From Pseudonocardia parietis (lineage in GTDB: Bacteria > Actinomycetota > Actinomycetes > Mycobacteriales > Pseudonocardiaceae): 64,000 nucleotides of DNA. Below the pieces are notes generated by a model. That model was not told the origin of the DNA, made no database searches, and saw nothing but the letters and a program-made list of their open reading frames with translations. Every line of letters starts with the position of its first letter. Position 1 is the stretch's first letter. Where the stretch lies: contig NZ_JAGINU010000001.1 of the NCBI RefSeq assembly GCF_017876315.1, forward strand, positions 1,736,001-1,800,000. Direction: 5' to 3'. This document shows, piece after piece, positions 59,483 through 64,000 of the stretch. A program made the position numbers and the translations under genes.

Positions 59483-61306
59483 GTGAGACGGCTCGGACTG
59501 CGCCGTCGGCTCGCCCGGCTGCCCGGGATGCGCCGGCTCGCCCGTGCGCTGGCCCCGCTGCGCGCCCAGGCGCACGAGCTCGGTGCCCTCGTCGCGGCGT
59601 CGTGGCGGCGGTCGCTGCAGCTGCGGGTCGTCGTGTCGACGCTCGCGCTGTCGTCGGCCGTCGTGCTCGTGCTGGGCCTGGTGCTGCAGAGCGAGATCGC
59701 CGAGCGGCTGCTCCAGAGCAAGATCAACGGTGCCCTGGTGCAGGCCGACGCCAACCGGGTGCTGCTGGAGGGCGAGCTCTCCGGGATCGACCCGGACCGG
59801 GAGGGCGCGCAGGACACCCTGGACGCGGCGTTGCAGCGGCTGACCAACACCGGCGAGTCCGGCCCCGGCACCTCGACGGCCGGCGAGTTCCGTGCGGCCC
59901 TCACCACGGGCGCCGGCAACGGGCCGGAGATCACCTCCGGCGACGTCGGCCAGGTGACCGCCGAGCAGCGCACCACCGTCGCCGAGGGCGCGATCAGCAG
60001 GCAGTTCACCACCGTCGAGGGCGTGCCCACGCTGGTGATCGGGCAGCCGGTCTCCACCGCCGGGCGTGACCTGCAGTTCTATCTGCTGTTCCCGCTGGAG
60101 GGGGAGCGCCTCACGCTGAACCTCGTGCAGAGCACGCTGATCGTCGGCGGGCTCGTGCTGCTCGTGCTGATCGCCGCGATCGCGAGTCTGGTGACGAGGC
60201 AGGTGGTGCGGCCGATCCGGCAGGCCGCCGAGGTGGCGGAACGCTTCGCGGGCGGGCATCTCGACGAACGGATGGCGGCCCGCGGTGAGGACGAGGTGGC
60301 CCGGCTCGCGGAGTCGTACAACGAGATGGCGGGCAGCCTCGCGGCACAGATCGCGCAGCTGGAGGAGTTCGGCGCGCTGCAGCGCCGGTTCACCTCCGAC
60401 GTCAGCCACGAGCTCCGCACACCGCTGACCACCGTCCGGATGGCCGCCGACGTGCTGTACGCCTCGCGCGACGAGCTGCTGCCCGCCCTGCGCCGCAGCT
60501 CCGAGCTGCTGGTCACCGAGCTGGACCGGTTCGAGGCACTGCTGGCCGACCTGCTGGAGATCTCCCGGCTGGACGCCGGTGTCGCGGAGCTGGGTGCCGA
60601 GCGGATCGACCTGTCCGCGGTGGTCCGGCACGCGCTGGACACGGTCCGCGGCCTGGCTGCCGACGCCGGCACCGAGCTGGTGCTGGACCTGCCCGCGGGC
60701 GAGCAGGTCGAGGCCGATCCGCGCCGGGTCGAGCGGATCGTGCGGAACCTGGTGGCGAACGCGGTCGACCACGGTGAGGGGCGTCCGGTGGAGGTGACGA
60801 TGGCCGGCGATCCCGCGTCGGTGGCGGTGCTCGTGCGCGATCACGGCGTCGGGCTCCGGCCCGGCGAGGCCGATCTGGTGTTCAACCGGTTCTGGCGGGC
60901 CGAGGAGTCCCGGGCGCGGCGCAGCGGTGGCACCGGGCTCGGGCTGTCGATCAGCATCGAGGACGCCCGGCTGCACGGCGGCTGGCTGCAGGCCTGGGGT
61001 GAGCCCGGCAAGGGATCGGCCTTCCGGCTGACCCTGCCGCGACAGGTCGGCGGGCACATCTCCGCCTCACCGCTCCCGCTCGGCCCGCCCTCGGGCGACG
61101 ACGACGCGGAGGCCAGGCACGACGGCCGCCCCGGCAGCTCGGTGCCGACACCACCGCGCGGGATCACGACCCGGCGCGACGACTCCCGCGGTGCGCGCGA
61201 CGAGCCGAGGCTCTCCCGGGAGGATCCCTGGCAGCTCCGCGGGGACGATCCCGCGCCGCTGCTGCCCGCGGAGCGGGCCATCACCGACCCGGGCGGTGAC
61301 CGGTGA
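59483..61306 (+). CDS. mtrB: sensor histidine kinase MtrB
   Basis: 607 residues from GTG 59483. An Arg-rich N-terminus of about 45 residues, first membrane segment (~50-70), ~130-residue outside domain, second segment (~215-238), HAMP ('VRPIRQAAEVAERFAGGHLD'), HisKA 'RFTSDVSHELRTPLTTVRMA', and ATPase motifs 'VRNLVANAVDHGEG', 'VRDHGVGLRPGEADLVFNRF', 'GGTGLGLSISIEDARLHGGW'. A ~70-residue Pro/Arg-rich tail follows. Its stop overlaps the lpqB start (GTGA). Confidence 0.96.
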   Translation: MRRLGLRRRLARLPGMRRLARALAPLRAQAHELGALVAASWRRSLQLRVVVSTLALSSAVVLVLGLVLQSEIAERLLQSKINGALVQADANRVLLEGELSGIDPDREGAQDTLDAALQRLTNTGESGPGTSTAGEFRAALTTGAGNGPEITSGDVGQVTAEQRTTVAEGAISRQFTTVEGVPTLVIGQPVSTAGRDLQFYLLFPLEGERLTLNLVQSTLIVGGLVLLVLIAAIASLVTRQVVRPIRQAAEVAERFAGGHLDERMAARGEDEVARLAESYNEMAGSLAAQIAQLEEFGALQRRFTSDVSHELRTPLTTVRMAADVLYASRDELLPALRRSSELLVTELDRFEALLADLLEISRLDAGVAELGAERIDLSAVVRHALDTVRGLAADAGTELVLDLPAGEQVEADPRRVERIVRNLVANAVDHGEGRPVEVTMAGDPASVAVLVRDHGVGLRPGEADLVFNRFWRAEESRARRSGGTGLGLSISIEDARLHGGWLQAWGEPGKGSAFRLTLPRQVGGHISASPLPLGPPSGDDDAEARHDGRPGSSVPTPPRGITTRRDDSRGARDEPRLSREDPWQLRGDDPAPLLPAERAITDPGGDR

Positions 61307-63030
61307 CCGGGCCGCGCCGCCGGGGAGCGGCACTCGGGCTGCTCGCGTGCCTCGCCGTACTGGCCGGGTGCGCGACCGTGCCCGAGCAGTCGTCGGTGCA
61401 GGTGCTGCGCCAGACCAGGGACAACGGCGCCGCCGTGCCCGACGGCCCGATCGAGGACGGCGACCCGCTCGGCCTGGTCCGCGGATTCGTCTACGCCTCC
61501 GGCCGGCCGGACGACCGGCACGCCGCGGCCCGCCGCTACCTCGCGTCCACCGCGTCCGGCTGGGACGACGGCGCCTCGCTGACCGTGCTCTCCGAACGGT
61601 TCGACACCGTCTTCGCCCCGCACAGCGCCGAGGCCGGCCCGGATCGCGCGGTCGTGCGCATGCGCGGCACCCGGCTCGGGACGGTCAGCCCGGCGGGGGC
61701 GTTCGAGACCGCACCCCGGCCGGTGGAGGTCGACATCGGTGTGGTCCGGCAGGGCGACCACTGGCGGATCGAGCAGCTCCCGCCCGGGGCGATGGTGCGG
61801 CTCTCGGACTTCCGGGCCAGCTACCGCTCGTTGCGTGCCTGGTTCGTCGATCCGCAGCGTGGCTCGCTGATCGCCGACACCCACTACATCTCCAGCACCC
61901 GGTCGGCCCAGCTCGCCGCCCGTGCGACCGAGGTGCTGCTGCACGGGCCCTCGGCCGGACTGGCCGGGGCGGCGGTGACGCTCTTCCCGGCGACCGCGCG
62001 GCTGCGCTCGGCGGTCACCGAGTCCGCGGACGGTGCGGTGGTCGTCGACCTGACCGGCGTCTCCGGGCTCTCCGAGCGGGACCGGCGGCTGCTCGCCGCC
62101 CAGGTCACCCTGACACTGGCCGAGGTCAGTGTGCACCGGGTCCGGCTGCTGTCGGACGGCGAACCGCTGCTGGCCGACCGGCCCGAGGTCACCCGCGACG
62201 ACTTCGCGGGGCTGGTCGCGGCGCCGGACAAGTTGCCGGCCCATCCGCTCATGGTCGACGGCGGACGGGTCCACCGGATCGGCGCCGACGGGCGGGACGC
62301 CCCCGTCGCGGGCCAGGCGGGGAACGGCTCCTTCGACGTCGTCGACGCGGCGGCGTCCTCGCACGGCGACCGGCTCGCGGTGGTCTCCCGGGAGGAGACC
62401 GGCACCCAGCGGTTGCTGACCGGCCCGGCCGACGGCAGCCTCACCGCGACCCCGGTGTCGGGGGCCGTCGTGACCGCGCTGAGCTGGAACGCGGCCGGCG
62501 ACGAGATCTGGGCCGTCGCCGACGGCCGGCTGCGCCGGGTGTCGGTCCCCGTCGGTGGACCGCCGGCCGAGGCCCCGGTGGATGCGAGCAGGCTCGACGG
62601 CTTCGGGGAGATCGCCGATGTGGCGTTCTCCCGCGAGGGCGGACGGGTCGCCGTCGTCGCCGGCGGGCGTGCCCTGGTCGGTCCGGTCGTCCCCGGCCCG
62701 GACGGCGGGGTGGCGATCGGTGCGTTGCGTGAGCTGCGGCCCGGCGAGCTGCAGGACGTCGTCGCCGTCGACTGGCGTTCGAGCGAGCAGCTCGTGGTGG
62801 CGGCGAACTCCGAACGCCCGGTCTCGCTCGTATCGGTCGACGGACTGACGCTGGACCATCTGCCCGGCACCAACCTCACCTCCCCGTTGCGTGCGGTGGC
62901 CGCCGCCTCCGGCCGGCCGATCTACGTGTCCGACCGCACCGGCCTCTGGAGCTACTCCGGCGGAGACCTGGACGCGTGGCGGCAGACGGTGGGATCCACC
63001 ACCGCCGCGCGGCCGTTCTACCCGGGCTGA
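61303..63030 (+). CDS. lpqB: lipoprotein LpqB (GerMN domain, MtrB partner)
   Basis: 575 residues. Lipoprotein signal with Cys23 ('LACLAVLAGC'). GerMN/sporulation-type domain in the middle ('SLRAWFVDPQRGSLIADTHY', 'LARATEVLLHGPSAGLAGAA'), then a C-terminal beta-propeller-like half with repeated 'GDRLAVVSREETGTQRLLTG' / 'FSREGGRVAVVAGGRALVGP' modules. LpqB binds the outside part of MtrB and tunes MtrA phosphorylation. Translationally coupled to mtrB and followed by a hairpin. Confidence 0.95.
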   Translation: MTGPRRRGAALGLLACLAVLAGCATVPEQSSVQVLRQTRDNGAAVPDGPIEDGDPLGLVRGFVYASGRPDDRHAAARRYLASTASGWDDGASLTVLSERFDTVFAPHSAEAGPDRAVVRMRGTRLGTVSPAGAFETAPRPVEVDIGVVRQGDHWRIEQLPPGAMVRLSDFRASYRSLRAWFVDPQRGSLIADTHYISSTRSAQLAARATEVLLHGPSAGLAGAAVTLFPATARLRSAVTESADGAVVVDLTGVSGLSERDRRLLAAQVTLTLAEVSVHRVRLLSDGEPLLADRPEVTRDDFAGLVAAPDKLPAHPLMVDGGRVHRIGADGRDAPVAGQAGNGSFDVVDAAASSHGDRLAVVSREETGTQRLLTGPADGSLTATPVSGAVVTALSWNAAGDEIWAVADGRLRRVSVPVGGPPAEAPVDASRLDGFGEIADVAFSREGGRVAVVAGGRALVGPVVPGPDGGVAIGALRELRPGELQDVVAVDWRSSEQLVVAANSERPVSLVSVDGLTLDHLPGTNLTSPLRAVAAASGRPIYVSDRTGLWSYSGGDLDAWRQTVGSTTAARPFYPG

Positions 63031-63034
63031 GCCG

Positions 63035-63054
63035 GTCGCCGCTCCTGCGGCGAC
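63035..63054 (+). terminator. terminator after lpqB
   Basis: GTCGCCGC-TCCT-GCGGCGAC, a perfect 8-bp stem 4 bases after the lpqB stop. Further small stems follow. It ends the mtrA-mtrB-lpqB operon before comF. Confidence 0.65.
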
Positions 63055-63215
63055 GGTGCTCGGGCACCCGGCCCCGCTGCTCCATCATGCGGTCCCGGAC
63101 CGCCACGGAGCGGGTGTTCGCCGGGGCTGTGGACGGATTCCCCACTTGTGGACAACTCGGGCCCCGGGCCGCTCGACGGCCGGATGGTCCCGGCACCGGG
63201 CGGCATCCTGGCGCC

Positions 63216-63998
63216 ATGACACCGACCCGTGGCCCGACACCGTTCGCGGCACTGCTGGACCTGCTGCTGCCGCGAACGTGCGGCGGATGCGGGGCCGGCC
63301 CGCCCGGCAGCGGCGGCTGGTGCCCGGCCTGTGCGGAGGACACGGCGGGGCCGTTCGCGGTCCGGGTGCCGGGCGCGGGCCGGGTCGTGGTGGCCGGCCG
63401 GTACCGGGGCCCGTTGCGCCGGGCGGTGCTGGCGTACAAGGAACGCGGCCGCCGGGACCTCGCGCCCGACCTGGCGGCCCTGCTCGTGCCCGCGGTGGCG
63501 GCGGCTCTGCCGGCCGGTCGTCCGCCGGCCGCGGATCCCGGCCTCGTCCGGCTGGTACCCGCCCCGTCCCGCCCGGGAGCCGCGCGGACCCGCGGTGGTG
63601 ACCACGTGCTGCGGCTGTGCCGGGCGCTGGAGGCACGGCTCGCCACCGCCGGGCTACCGGCGCGGACCCTGCCGGTGCTCGTCCTGGACCGGCGCGCGCG
63701 GGACTCGGTCGGCCTGGACGCGGCGGGGCGCGCCGAGAACCTGGCAGCGGCTCTGCGTCCCGCCGCCGCGGCGGCGGGACGCAGAGCCGGAACCGGTGGA
63801 CCCTGGCACGGCACGGGCCCGCCGGCGGCGGTCCCGGTGCCCGCGCGACCGCCGCCGTGGGAGCCCGTGGTGCTGGTCGACGACGTCGTGACCACCGGAG
63901 CCACGCTCCGGGCCTGCCGTGAGGCGCTGGAGTGCCTGGGGCTCGGTCCGGCGGCATCGGTGCTGCTGGCGGACGCGACGTCACCCACACGAGTGTGA
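63216..63998 (+). CDS. comF: ComF-family phosphoribosyltransferase-like protein
   Basis: 260 residues from ATG 63216, ending at the window edge. N-terminal zinc ribbon 'LLLPRTCGGCGAGPPGSGGW' plus CPAC, core 'VVVAGRYRGPLRRAVLAYKE', 'LVRLVPAPSRPGAARTRGGD', and the PRPP-type loop 'VVLVDDVVTTGATLRACREA'. Between 'AENLAAALRP' and 'EPVVLVDDV' it has about 30 extra Ala/Gly/Pro-rich residues compared with the usual short linker; this insert contains a 42-bp palindrome. ComF proteins are linked to DNA uptake or nucleic-acid metabolism. Order lpqB-comF matches mycobacteria (Rv3242c). Confidence 0.9.
   Translation: MTPTRGPTPFAALLDLLLPRTCGGCGAGPPGSGGWCPACAEDTAGPFAVRVPGAGRVVVAGRYRGPLRRAVLAYKERGRRDLAPDLAALLVPAVAAALPAGRPPAADPGLVRLVPAPSRPGAARTRGGDHVLRLCRALEARLATAGLPARTLPVLVLDRRARDSVGLDAAGRAENLAAALRPAAAAAGRRAGTGGPWHGTGPPAAVPVPARPPPWEPVVLVDDVVTTGATLRACREALECLGLGPAASVLLADATSPTRV
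63748..63789. repeat. 42-bp perfect palindrome inside comF
   Basis: 21-bp arms without loop: left arm 63748-63768 (starts CGGCTCTGCG), right arm 63769-63789 (ends CGCAGAGCCG). Every base pairs. It encodes part of an Ala/Arg-rich insert in the ComF linker. Confidence 0.95.
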
Positions 63999-64000
63999 CC

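Overview
The window is 64 kb of very GC-rich (clearly above 70%) actinobacterial chromosome. GTG starts are frequent, genes often overlap by 1-8 bases, and the gene set (MtrAB-LpqB, WhiB, the F420 genes fbiA/fbiB, an AccD/AccE/BirA group, a LysX-type protein, DUF3499) points to a Pseudonocardiaceae-like member of the order containing Mycobacterium; Pseudonocardia is my best guess from general resemblance. From about 8.2 kb to the right end the core genes follow the Mycobacterium tuberculosis Rv3281-Rv3242c block in the same relative order: accE, accD, birA, PH-domain protein, GtrA, purK, purE, fadE25, TIGR03089, LCP protein, wbbL, mannose-1-P guanylyltransferase, fbiA, fbiB, whiB2, Rv3259-like, DUF3499, phosphomannomutase, SIS protein, manA, amino-acid permease, sahH, tmk, mtrA, mtrB, lpqB, comF.

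Layout. 0-1.3 kb: an ArsR-VOC-SRPBCC operon (minus). 1.3-7.2 kb: a tightly coupled minus operon of a LysX-like lysyl-tRNA synthetase/lysyl-lipid synthase, an APC permease and a membrane-anchored esterase. 7.3-11.1 kb: DMT exporter, AccE/AccD and divergent BirA. 11.2-20 kb: PH protein, HMG-CoA lyase, MaoC protein, HisN, an OmpR-type two-component pair, then a beta-lactamase-fold lipoprotein next to a NarL-type pair. 20-25 kb: GtrA, purK-purE, a structured RNA/short-ORF locus, TetR and FadE25. 25-30 kb: accessory genes (uridine-kinase-like, DUF222/HNH, XRE-cupin/BenE, IlvA). 30-45 kb: envelope and sugar-nucleotide genes interleaved with F420 genes and WhiB. 45-57 kb: two IS110-family elements around ald, a permease, a P450, a MutL-like protein, the SAH-riboswitch/sahH locus with a tandem repeat, and tmk. 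57-64 kb: acyl-CoA synthetase, mtrA-mtrB-lpqB and comF.

How genes work together. WbbL, the guanylyltransferase, phosphomannomutase and ManA feed GDP-mannose and cell-wall linker assembly; the LCP protein attaches wall polymers; MtrAB-LpqB controls wall homeostasis; LysX with its partner genes would tune membrane charge. FbiA and FbiB build coenzyme F420. AccD/E with biotin ligase BirA, FadE25 and the acyl-CoA synthetase handle acyl-CoA. SahH is the methyl-cycle enzyme and is preceded by an SAH riboswitch.

Most unusual observations: (i) the LysX-like protein has its two halves in the opposite order to the mycobacterial enzyme; (ii) a 33-bp unit carrying the last codons and stop of sahH is repeated eight times directly after the gene; (iii) a 12-codon ORF with a near-perfect 16S-complementary Shine-Dalgarno followed by a strongly folded RNA; (iv) a 41-codon ORF between the SAH riboswitch and sahH that overlaps the sahH start; (v) a 42-bp perfect palindrome inside comF; and (vi) a repeated promoter grammar with a -10 element 6-8 bases before the start codon, implying many leaderless mRNAs.
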